From assembly GCA_016213125.1 (NCBI GenBank), contig JACRBR010000052.1, forward strand, positions 1 through 12,275: a stretch of DNA of 12,275 nucleotides, in the 5' to 3' direction. Both the position numbers and the translations under genes were made by a program. Numbering within the stretch: the stretch's first letter is position 1; every line of letters begins with the position of its first letter. Shown in pieces: positions 5,832 through 12,260 of this stretch. A model generated the notes under the pieces. The model worked only from the letters and a program-made list of their open reading frames with translations, was not told where the DNA came from and did not search any database. This DNA is from Chloroflexota bacterium (GTDB taxonomy: Bacteria; Chloroflexota; Dehalococcoidia; DSTF01; JACRBR01).

Positions 5832-7697
5832 CTACCCGATCATCTCGGCGATCTTGCGCTCCACTTCCGCGATCGTGAACGGCCGCCCCGATACCTTGTT
5901 CAGCCCTTCGATGTCCAGCAGGAACTTCGCCCGCAACAGCATGCGCATCTGGCCGAGATTGATCTCCGGCAGCAGCACCTGGTCGTAGCGCCGCAGCACG
6001 TCACCCAGGTTTGGCGGAAGCGGGTTCAGGTGGCGGAAGTGCGCAGCCGAGACTCGCTTGCCCTGCGCGCGGGCGCGTTGCACGGCCGTGGTGATGACGC
6101 CGTACGTGCTCCCCCACCCCAGCACCAGCAGCCCCCCGGACTCATCGCCATCGACCACCACATCCGGTATGTCCTGGGCGATGCGCTCGATCTTAGCGGC
6201 GCGCAGATGCACCATCTTGTCGTGGTTCGCCGGGTCGTAGCTCACGTTTCCCGTGATGTCCGACTTCTCGAGCCCGCCGATGCGGTGCTCCAGGTCGGGT
6301 GTGCCCGGGATGCCCCACGGCCGGGCCAGCGTCTTCGGGTCCCGCGCGTACGGTTGGAACGTCGCCGGATCGGTGGCGAAGTTTGGATCGATGTCCGGCA
6401 GTGACTTGATGTCGGGCACCAGCCAGGGTTCAGAGCCCATTCCCAGGTACGCATCGGAAAGGAAGATCACCGGCGTCCGGTACTTGATGGCGATGCGCCA
6501 CGCCTCCACCGCCATGTTGAAACAGTCGGAGGCCGTCGCGGGCGCCACGATCGCCACGGGCGATTCCCCGTTGCGCCCGAACATCGCCTGCAGCAGATCG
6601 GCCTGCTCGGTCTTGGTCGGCATGCCCGTGCTCGGTCCGGCCCGCTGTACGTCCATGATGACGAGCGGCAGCTCCACCATCACCGCCAGCCCGATCGCTT
6701 CGCTCTTCAGGGCCAGCCCCGGCCCGCTCGTGCCCGTGAGGCCAAGCGACCCACCGAAGGACGCCCCGATGGCCGCCCCTACGGCGGCGATCTCGTCCTC
6801 CGCCTGGAACGTCTTCACACCGAACCGCTTGAATCGCGACAGCTCGTGCAGCACGTCGCTGGCCGGCGTGATGGGATAGCTACCGTAGAAGAGCTGGCGC
6901 CCCGCCAGCTTGGATGCCGTGATGAACCCCAGCGCCGTCGCCTCGTTGCCCGTGATGTTCCGGTATAACCCCGGCTTCAGTTTCGCCTTTGGCACGTGGT
7001 AGTGCGTCGCGAACATCTCGGTCGTCTCGCCGAAGTGGTAGCCGCTCTTCAACGCCGTCTTATTCGCTTCGCACACCGCCGGGTTCTTCCCGAACTTCTC
7101 GTCGATCCAGTGCAGCGTCGTCTCCAGCGGCCTGCTGTACATCCAGAACATCAGGCCCAGCGCGAACATGTTCTTGCAGCGGTCGATCTGCACCGGCGTC
7201 AGCCCGCTGTCCTTTAACGCCCCGGAGTTCAGCGTCGAGATCGGCACCCGGTACACGCGGTACGCCTGCAGGCTGCCGTCCTCGAGCGGGTTCGACGCGT
7301 ACGCCGCCTTCTTCAGGTTGCCCTCGTTGAACTCGTTCTCGTTCACCACCAGCAGACCGCCCCGAGGCAGGTCGCCCAGGTTCGTCTTTAGCGCCGCCGG
7401 GTTCATCGCCACCAGGACGTCGGGCTGGTCGCCCGGCGTGAAGATGTCCTGGCTCGAGAAGCTCACCTGGAACCCGCTTACGCCCGGCAGGGAGCCCTGG
7501 GGCGCGCGTATCTCGGCGGGAATGTCAGGGAAGGTGCTGATGTCGTTGCCGATGACGGCCGAGGTCTTTGTGAACTGCGTCCCGGCGAGTTGCATACCGT
7601 CGCCGGAGTCGCCTGCGAACCGGATGGTCACTCGCTCGAGTTCGAGGATGTCCTGGTGTTCGGGGCTTTCCGATTCCTTGGTCGTCACGGTTGCCAC
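5832..7697 (-). CDS. korA: 2-oxoacid:ferredoxin oxidoreductase, fused gamma-alpha subunit
   Basis: This 621-residue protein combines the CoA-associated gamma domain (about 1-220, with GDSGDGMQLAGTQF at 29-42 and PAEIRAPQGSLPGVSGFQ) and the alpha pyrimidine-binding domain (about 245-600). Alpha motifs are YPITPAS at 274-280, QAEDEIAAVGAAIGAS at 298-313, TGTSGPG at 321-327 and QRAGPSTGMPTKTEQ at 351-365. This fused gamma-alpha architecture is the KorA type, giving a KorA2KorB2 enzyme with no delta ferredoxin subunit encoded nearby. Start: GTG 7697, which shares one base with the TAG of the preceding CBS gene and has GGAGGGTG upstream inside that gene. Translation is therefore coupled. Possible roles are the TCA step from 2-oxoglutarate to succinyl-CoA or reductive carboxylation. 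Confidence 0.94.
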   Translation of the reverse strand: MATVTTKESESPEHQDILELERVTIRFAGDSGDGMQLAGTQFTKTSAVIGNDISTFPDIPAEIRAPQGSLPGVSGFQVSFSSQDIFTPGDQPDVLVAMNPAALKTNLGDLPRGGLLVVNENEFNEGNLKKAAYASNPLEDGSLQAYRVYRVPISTLNSGALKDSGLTPVQIDRCKNMFALGLMFWMYSRPLETTLHWIDEKFGKNPAVCEANKTALKSGYHFGETTEMFATHYHVPKAKLKPGLYRNITGNEATALGFITASKLAGRQLFYGSYPITPASDVLHELSRFKRFGVKTFQAEDEIAAVGAAIGASFGGSLGLTGTSGPGLALKSEAIGLAVMVELPLVIMDVQRAGPSTGMPTKTEQADLLQAMFGRNGESPVAIVAPATASDCFNMAVEAWRIAIKYRTPVIFLSDAYLGMGSEPWLVPDIKSLPDIDPNFATDPATFQPYARDPKTLARPWGIPGTPDLEHRIGGLEKSDITGNVSYDPANHDKMVHLRAAKIERIAQDIPDVVVDGDESGGLLVLGWGSTYGVITTAVQRARAQGKRVSAAHFRHLNPLPPNLGDVLRRYDQVLLPEINLGQMRMLLRAKFLLDIEGLNKVSGRPFTIAEVERKIAEMIG

Positions 7698-8164
7698 TAC
7701 GCACCCTCCGGTTCCGCAATCAGTTGGTGGGGGCGCGGTGGCAGGTTCAGCACCTGTGCCGGAAAGGCCTCCGCCAGGAAATGAATAATGTCCAGCGTCC
7801 GTAGCACCGCCACCGCGACGCCCTGGGCATCCACGATGGGAATGTTGCGCTCGCCGCCTTCGTTCATCATCTGGATCGCCTTCGCGATCGGATCCTTCAG
7901 GGTCAGCGTCTCCAGCCCGTGCGACACGTACTTATCGACGTTTTCGTCGTACTTCACATCGCGCGCGACCATCCGCATCAGGACTTCCCGTTCACTCAGG
8001 ATGCCTGTCGGATGGCCCTGGCTGTCGACGACCAGCACGTAACCCTGGCCGCGCTTCTGAACGGCCGCCAGTGCTGTGCCAACGCTGGCATCACGTCCGA
8101 TAGATACGGGAGGGGGAAGCCCGAGGGCGCTGATGGGGTCGGTCTGGAAAGTCTCTTCGACCAC
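7697..8164 (-). CDS. CBS-pair protein, first gene of the kor operon
   Basis: This 155-residue protein consists almost entirely of a Bateman module: CBS1 at about 12-70 (YVLVVDSQGHPTGILSEREVLMR) and CBS2 at about 78-136 (LKDPIAKAIQMMNEGGERNIPIVD then VAVLRTLDIIHFLAE), with a proline-rich tail NLPPRPHQ. Start: GTG 8164, with AGAGG about six bases upstream. The stop TAG overlaps the GTG of korA by one base, an arrangement typical of proteins made in matched amounts. CBS pairs sense adenine nucleotides in many enzymes, so this is a candidate allosteric subunit or energy sensor for KorAB; that is inference. No DNA-binding or transport domain is attached. Confidence 0.87.
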   Translation of the reverse strand: MVEETFQTDPISALGLPPPVSIGRDASVGTALAAVQKRGQGYVLVVDSQGHPTGILSEREVLMRMVARDVKYDENVDKYVSHGLETLTLKDPIAKAIQMMNEGGERNIPIVDAQGVAVAVLRTLDIIHFLAEAFPAQVLNLPPRPHQLIAEPEGA

Positions 8165-8396
8165 GTCTGCCTCTGCCGCACATGTCCTGTACGGCGGTCC
8201 GGCGGCTTCGAACGAAGCTCTAACCAGATTGTAACCTACGGGCCCGTCCCCGACGAATTCATTTCTCCGATGGCCGTGATTGACCGTGCGCCCTCCGAAG
8301 CTGTATCAAGGGGCCACCGAACCACCGAAAGTATCGGCCCCGGCGGGCACGCGGGCAAGTGCTAACACCATTCAGCAAAACGCAGGAGGCGCCGTC
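8165..8396. promoter_or_regulatory. Divergent promoter region of the kor operon and the RAM-domain gene
   Basis: These 232 bases separate the two divergent transcription units. On the plus strand TTGACC (8280-8285) and TATCAA (8304-8309) are 18 bases apart, a plausible housekeeping promoter for the gene at 8397. On the minus strand TACAAT (8233-8228) is a good -10 match for the kor operon, but no recognisable -35 sits 16-18 bases upstream. AGGAGG at 8384-8389 is the ribosome site for 8397. A coding extension of the 8397 frame back to 8280 is possible on paper, but it lacks a ribosome site and resembles no protein. Confidence 0.4.
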
Positions 8397-8630
8397 ATGA
8401 TCAAGGCCTACGTCCTCGTCGTCACCGATCCCGGCGAGACCAAGAACGTCTACGCCGCCGCCAAAGCCACGCCCGGTGTGGTCGAGATCCACGAAGTCAT
8501 GGGCCCCTACGACATCGTTATAGAGATCGAGGTCGAGTCCCTCAGCGACGTCCCGCCCATCCTCAGCGACAAGATACGCACCATCCCGGGCATCGAGAGC
8601 ACGACATCGCTCGTCACCTTCCCTGATTGA
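8397..8630 (+). CDS. Stand-alone Lrp/AsnC ligand-binding (RAM) domain protein
   Basis: This 77-residue protein starts at ATG 8397 behind a consensus AGGAGG seven bases upstream. It is the alpha-beta ferredoxin-like RAM domain of Lrp/AsnC regulators without the helix-turn-helix: the first strand is AYVLVVTDPG (4-13), then a helix ending in ATPGVVEIHEVMGPYDIVIEIEVES (24-48) and the terminal RTIPGIESTTSLVTF strand. Such solo domains oligomerise as dimers to octamers and bind amino acids or related effectors between subunits. They may modulate full-length Lrp proteins or enzymes. It is divergent from the kor operon, so a role in sensing 2-oxoacid or amino-acid supply is possible but unproven. Confidence 0.88.
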   Translation: MIKAYVLVVTDPGETKNVYAAAKATPGVVEIHEVMGPYDIVIEIEVESLSDVPPILSDKIRTIPGIESTTSLVTFPD

Positions 8631-8750
8631 GCCTGTGAAACGAGATCGGTGCCCCCGCTGCCGGCTGCCGCGCCAGGCGGTCAGGAGAGGTGTGCCGCGC
8701 CGCCGCTCGTCTCGGAGGATAGCCGCCAACAGAGAGCTGCACCCCAAACC

Positions 8751-8776
8751 GTAGCGCGCGCCTTCAGCCCGGGCGG
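8751..8776 (+). repeat. Palindromic repeat, copy 4 (degenerate)
   Basis: GTAGCGCGCGC, loop CTTCA, then GCCCGGGC; the stem carries two mismatches relative to the perfect copies. It lies in the spacer between convergent genes and ends three bases before the TGA (minus strand, 8782-8780) of the aminotransferase gene, so it probably sits at the 3' end of that transcript. Nothing else was recognised in the rest of the 8631-8779 spacer. Confidence 0.6.
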
Positions 8777-8779
8777 TAA

Positions 8780-10138
8780 TCAGGCAGGGATGCCCTCTAC
8801 CTTCATCGCCCGCAGCGTGTTCCGAAACGCCTCGACCGTAATCGCGACGTCCTCTGGCGTGTGCGCGGACGACACCATCATGCCGGTGTCCATCAAGTGA
8901 ACGCCTTCATTGATCATGCCCAGCTTGAGCGCGTGCGCGGCGCCGCGAGGCGATTCGGCGATGGGCTTCGGAGCGGCGCCTCCCCAGGAATAGCCGTCGG
9001 GCGGTTTGTCGTTTGCGCCGATCGCGATGTGCAACATCGATGAGTACCCGTACACGCACCCGGCCACCGACTCCTCTCGCAGAACGCCGTTGAGAGCGCG
9101 TGCGAGCGCCTCCGCGGTCTCCGCCGCCCGGCGTTGTTGCTCTCCGTCGCCGATCAGCGCAAGGCAGGCCGCGCCTGCTGCGGCGGATACCGGGTTGGCA
9201 TTGAACGTGCCCGGGTGCGAAATGCGTTCACCCCGAACGTACTCGCGCGATTCGGAGTCGCGTATCGCGATCTGATCGATGATCTCCGTCCGCCCGCCCA
9301 CGCAGCCGCCGGGTAGTCCGCCCGCCACGATCTTCGCCATGGTGGTCATGTCCGGCGTGATACCGTATGCCTGCTGTGCCCCGCCCGGGGACACCCGGAA
9401 CCCCGTGATGACCTCGTCGAAGATCAGCAGGACGCCGTGCCGGGCCGTCAGGTCACGCGCCGCCCGGACGAACTCCACGTCGATCGGCTCCGTGCCCCAG
9501 TGGGCGCCTGTTGGCTCGAGGATCATCACGGCGATCTCAGAGCCATCCTCGCGCAGCGTCCGCTCGAGTATGTCGACATCGTTCTGCGGAACGACGATCG
9601 AGCCCTCGAGCGTGCCGTGCGGGAGGCCGGGCGACACTGGCATCGTCCCTTCGGACGGTGGCTGTCCTGTGACGCTGTCGTTCCATCCATGAAAGTGCTC
9701 CCGGAGCCGCAGCACCTTCTCCCGCCCCGTGTGCGCGCGGGCGAGCCGCAGCGCCATCATCGTCGCCTCCGTGCCCGATGAGGTAAACCGGACGCGTTCC
9801 GCGGAAGGCACGAGGCCCAGCACCAGTTCGCCCCACCGGATCTCCGCCTCGTGCGAAGCCCCGTAGTGCGTGCCCAGCGGCAGCTGCCTGGCGACCGCCT
9901 CGACGATGCTCGGATGGTTGTGGCCGAGCAGAAGGGCGCCATGTCCCATGACGTAGTCGAGCAGCTGGTTACCATCGACGTCAGTCTTACGGCTGCCTGA
10001 GGCGTTCTGTACGTAGAGCGAGAACGGCGCGTTGTGCCGGATGTCGTGGGTGACGCCGTTAGGGAAGACCGTGTTTGCGCGCTCTGCGAGCCGGCAGGAG
10101 TTCGGATGTGACTCCACATAACGGTGAAGAATCGTCAT
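8780..10138 (-). CDS. Class III PLP aminotransferase, glutamate-1-semialdehyde aminomutase-like
   Basis: This 452-residue fold-type I PLP enzyme starts at ATG 10138, with AAGGTGA six bases upstream. The frame can be read back to 10231, but the added 31 residues are cysteine-rich, unconserved and run into the end of the TPR gene. Landmarks: phosphate-binding SSGTEA (120-125), HFHGWND (148-154), cofactor aspartate in DEVITGFR (241-248), Schiff-base lysine 269 in MAKIVAGGLPGG, and SHPGTFNANP (307-316). The nearest known family is HemL, which isomerises glutamate-1-semialdehyde to 5-aminolevulinate. However, no heme gene is nearby, and the N-terminal VFPNGVTHDIRHNAPF and the insert at 291-306 look like a paralogous subgroup, usually annotated only as an aminotransferase. 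Reaction and substrate are not assignable. It follows the TPR gene by 73 bases. Confidence 0.88.
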   Translation of the reverse strand: MTILHRYVESHPNSCRLAERANTVFPNGVTHDIRHNAPFSLYVQNASGSRKTDVDGNQLLDYVMGHGALLLGHNHPSIVEAVARQLPLGTHYGASHEAEIRWGELVLGLVPSAERVRFTSSGTEATMMALRLARAHTGREKVLRLREHFHGWNDSVTGQPPSEGTMPVSPGLPHGTLEGSIVVPQNDVDILERTLREDGSEIAVMILEPTGAHWGTEPIDVEFVRAARDLTARHGVLLIFDEVITGFRVSPGGAQQAYGITPDMTTMAKIVAGGLPGGCVGGRTEIIDQIAIRDSESREYVRGERISHPGTFNANPVSAAAGAACLALIGDGEQQRRAAETAEALARALNGVLREESVAGCVYGYSSMLHIAIGANDKPPDGYSWGGAAPKPIAESPRGAAHALKLGMINEGVHLMDTGMMVSSAHTPEDVAITVEAFRNTLRAMKVEGIPA

Positions 10139-10211
10139 TTGACTCACCTTGAACCTATTCGTGCCCGCAAATGGTCTCTGCTGTCGGCAGGGTAGGGCAT
10201 GAGCATTTCCC

Positions 10212-10655
10212 CTACAGGGACAGTAGCTCATTCTCCACGTGATCCAGCAGATCTTCCGCGTCGCCGATGAGTTTGCCCTCCGGCCTCAGGTCGAGGCACC
10301 GCCGAAACGAGAGGGCAGCGGTTTCATACAACGCTCGCACCTCCAGATCGATGCCCGCAGGGCGGCGCCTCTTGATCTCGTGCGCTGCGAACTCATGCAG
10401 CCAGCCGTGCGTGTACCACAGGCCAGCATCGTCGGGTCGCAGCGTGGTCGCGCGCTCGATAAGTGCAAGGCCTTCTTCGTATCGCCGTTGCCTCGTGACC
10501 AGGATGCTCGCAAGGTGATCGAGCGCCTCGACGCAGTGCGGATCCAGCGCCAGCGCCTCGCGTGCGAGCGCCATCCCTCCCGCGACGTCGCCCGTGGCGT
10601 GACGTTGCTGGGCGCGGAGGACGAGTGCCTGCGCCTGTTCGCCGGGGGACGTCAG
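10212..10655 (-). CDS. Small TPR-repeat protein (probable CTG start)
   Basis: TPR pattern residues are clear: a helix pair ending ALAREALALDP, a second repeat ending ALIERATTLRPDD, then a third helix pair ending SFRRCLDLRPEG, and a leucine-rich tail. The first ATG (10574, 120 residues) cuts the first TPR in half and has its GGGAGGG directly abutting the ATG, which is too close to work well. Extending the open frame upstream completes a 32-residue TPR with Leu4, Ala8, Gly20, Ala27 and Pro32 in place. No ATG, GTG or TTG precedes it, but a CTG at 10655-10653 overlaps the TGA of the GYD gene as CTGA and has GAGGGG five bases upstream. That gives 147 residues. TPRs mediate protein contacts; the partner is unknown. 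Confidence 0.72.
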   Translation of the reverse strand: MTSPGEQAQALVLRAQQRHATGDVAGGMALAREALALDPHCVEALDHLASILVTRQRRYEEGLALIERATTLRPDDAGLWYTHGWLHEFAAHEIKRRRPAGIDLEVRALYETAALSFRRCLDLRPEGKLIGDAEDLLDHVENELLSL

Positions 10656-10945
10656 CTCAGCCCCTCGACAAGCTTCAGCGCCTCCGCTTCGGTGAATACC
10701 CGGAACGAGTTCGTCCTCACGTTGCCCTGGCCGCTTACGGCCAGCGAAACACGGGTGATGGTCTCGTCGTCTGGCGCCTCAGCGATCACCACGTAGTCGT
10801 ACTCACCCATCGCGAAGTAGAGTTGCTTCAGTTCGGCGCCGAGCGCGGAAAACGTACTGCGGGCGTTTTCGATGCGACGGCTCAGATCTTGCATCGTCCG
10901 CGCGCCCTGGTCCGTCAGTTTCGCAAGAACGACATACGTGGCCAC
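10652..10945 (-). CDS. GYD-domain protein
   Basis: This 97-residue protein consists of one GYD domain, named after the conserved Gly-x-Tyr-Asp element, seen here as GEYDYVVIAEAPDD. It begins ATYVVLAKLTDQGARTM, typical of the family. The GTG at 10945 is preferred over an ATG 15 bases upstream because a consensus AAGGAGG (10957-10951) lies exactly five bases before it and would otherwise be inside the coding region. The domain has a ferredoxin-like alpha-beta fold and no established function; family members are small and probably oligomeric. It lies 77 bases after the exchanger gene, and its stop overlaps the probable CTG start of the TPR gene. Confidence 0.88.
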   Translation of the reverse strand: MATYVVLAKLTDQGARTMQDLSRRIENARSTFSALGAELKQLYFAMGEYDYVVIAEAPDDETITRVSLAVSGQGNVRTNSFRVFTEAEALKLVEGLS

Positions 10946-10950
10946 GGGCC

Positions 10951-10957
10951 CCTCCTT
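10951..10957 (-). promoter_or_regulatory. Consensus Shine-Dalgarno site deciding the GYD start
   Basis: AAGGAGG on the minus strand, five bases (GGCCC) before GTG 10945. The in-frame ATG at 10960 would place this site inside the gene and has no ribosome site of its own. Confidence 0.75.
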
Positions 10958-11022
10958 CATTCCGCGGGCTTGCTCGTGCCCCGCCCGCTACGCATAACAC
11001 TCCGTCGAAGAAGGTCCGTCTG

Positions 11023-12243
11023 TCAAGATCCCGGGCGCGCGAGCGTGCCGTCCCGCGAGCGGAGGCGCCTGGTGCCGTCTCCGACGAAGGGCCGCATCTC
11101 CAGGACCTGCCGCACCGCGAACACGGCCGCAAGCGATACGTACATGATGGAAAACATGTCTCGCGACACGATCGAATGCGGCGTCAGGAACTGCGCCGCG
11201 AACAGCACGGCCAGCACGCCCGCCTCGATCAACGTCATCCGCAGGTTGATGAGCAGAACAACAGCAAGCAGGCTCTGGGCTGCCGTCAGCAACACTTCCT
11301 CTGTTTGCCGCGTGTCCGTTGGCAAGGGATTAATCGTCCCGCTGGAGATGGCGTACGCGATCGGCAGGCAGCCGATTAGCAGCGTCCATTGATTCACCTT
11401 CGACGACACCAGCGCGCCAAGCGCGGCGTCGGCCCGCATCCGCCACGCGAGCAGTCCGGCAACCAGAAACTCAGGGAACTCCGAAGCCAGCGGCGCAAGC
11501 CACTGCACAAGCTGGAACTCATCGATCCCCAGCTTCACGCCGGAATCGATCAACCCCTCCGCGAACGGCTCGGCTGACAGCAGGATGGCCACCCCCGCGT
11601 ACACGAACATGGCGGCCAGTACCGTCCGCCGCTGGCCCGTGGGAAGGTTGGCAATCATCTCCGCTGGCCCCACGATGTCGGACTCTTCTTCGACTTCGCC
11701 GCGCGACGCCAGGTACACGTACACGCAGAACAGCCCCACGAGGAACGCGCCGTCGAACAGCGTAATCCCGCCGCGGAACGGGATGATGAATGAGTACACC
11801 GTCGCGATCCCGAGGATTCCCACCTCGGTCCGGTGAATCGCGGCCAGCTTCAGTATGTTCTGGTGCGTCCGAAACGCGAAGATCGCCACCACCATCGTCC
11901 AGCCCAGCCCCACAAGCAGCCGGTTGCCGCCGGTCATGTTAGCCGTGGCGTACGACGCGTACGACGGGTCGTTGCCCGCCTTCCACGCGAACAGCATGTC
12001 GACCGCGTACTCCGGCAGCACCGCGATCAGAGCAAGCCCTGCAAGCGCCAGGGTGCGTGGCACGTCTCGCTCCGCGGCCTCCGCTGTCCACGTCAGCAGG
12101 AAGGCCACTGAGACGATACCCAGGCCGAACACCAGCGTTTCGACCGGGACATTCGCGCCCCATAGCTGGAAGCGCAGGGAGGCGGCCGGCCACGCGAGCA
12201 ACGCCATCAAGATCGGCCACTGCCACTTCCGGACTGACACCAC
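11023..12243 (-). CDS. Sodium/calcium-exchanger family membrane protein
   Basis: This 406-residue polytopic membrane protein has roughly ten to eleven hydrophobic segments and a two-fold pseudo-repeat. Repeat 1 carries the acidic motif LPEY (76-79) followed by NMTGGNRLLVG (102-112). Repeat 2 carries SEFPEF (254-259) followed by LGALVSSKVNQWTLLIG (275-291). These match the alpha-1 and alpha-2 ion-binding regions of the CaCA superfamily (Pfam Na_Ca_ex), where the paired Glu and Asn residues bind Ca2+/Na+. An acidic cytosolic loop (GEVEEESD, 182-189) separates the halves. The first motif (TGGN instead of the usual GSN-type) is atypical, so ion choice is uncertain. Two adjacent GTG codons (12243 and 12240) are candidate starts behind GGAGGAG. 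It leads the second minus-strand gene group. Confidence 0.83.
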   Translation of the reverse strand: MVSVRKWQWPILMALLAWPAASLRFQLWGANVPVETLVFGLGIVSVAFLLTWTAEAAERDVPRTLALAGLALIAVLPEYAVDMLFAWKAGNDPSYASYATANMTGGNRLLVGLGWTMVVAIFAFRTHQNILKLAAIHRTEVGILGIATVYSFIIPFRGGITLFDGAFLVGLFCVYVYLASRGEVEEESDIVGPAEMIANLPTGQRRTVLAAMFVYAGVAILLSAEPFAEGLIDSGVKLGIDEFQLVQWLAPLASEFPEFLVAGLLAWRMRADAALGALVSSKVNQWTLLIGCLPIAYAISSGTINPLPTDTRQTEEVLLTAAQSLLAVVLLINLRMTLIEAGVLAVLFAAQFLTPHSIVSRDMFSIMYVSLAAVFAVRQVLEMRPFVGDGTRRLRSRDGTLARPGS

Positions 12244-12253
12244 GGCCGGCTCT

Positions 12254-12260
12254 CCTCCAA
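12254..12260 (-). promoter_or_regulatory. Ribosome binding site of the exchanger gene
   Basis: On the minus strand GGAGGAG lies about eight to ten bases before the GTG GTG start pair. The remaining bases to the window edge are too few to judge a promoter. Confidence 0.5.

Noticed and set aside
8280..8396. Upstream extension of the RAM-domain protein (39 residues)
   Set aside because: No ribosome site at 8280 and it would bury the consensus AGGAGG at 8384; the extra residues resemble no RAM protein. The stretch more likely holds the promoter.
10139..10231. N-terminal extension of the aminotransferase to 10231
   Set aside because: Cysteine-rich unconserved residues overlapping the TPR gene; AAGGTGA supports ATG 10138.
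11021..11026. Perfect TTGACA on the minus strand at the end of the exchanger gene
   Set aside because: No acceptable -10 lies 16-18 bases downstream; the nearest TATGCG-like hexamer is about 24 bases away, so an internal promoter for the GYD gene is not called.
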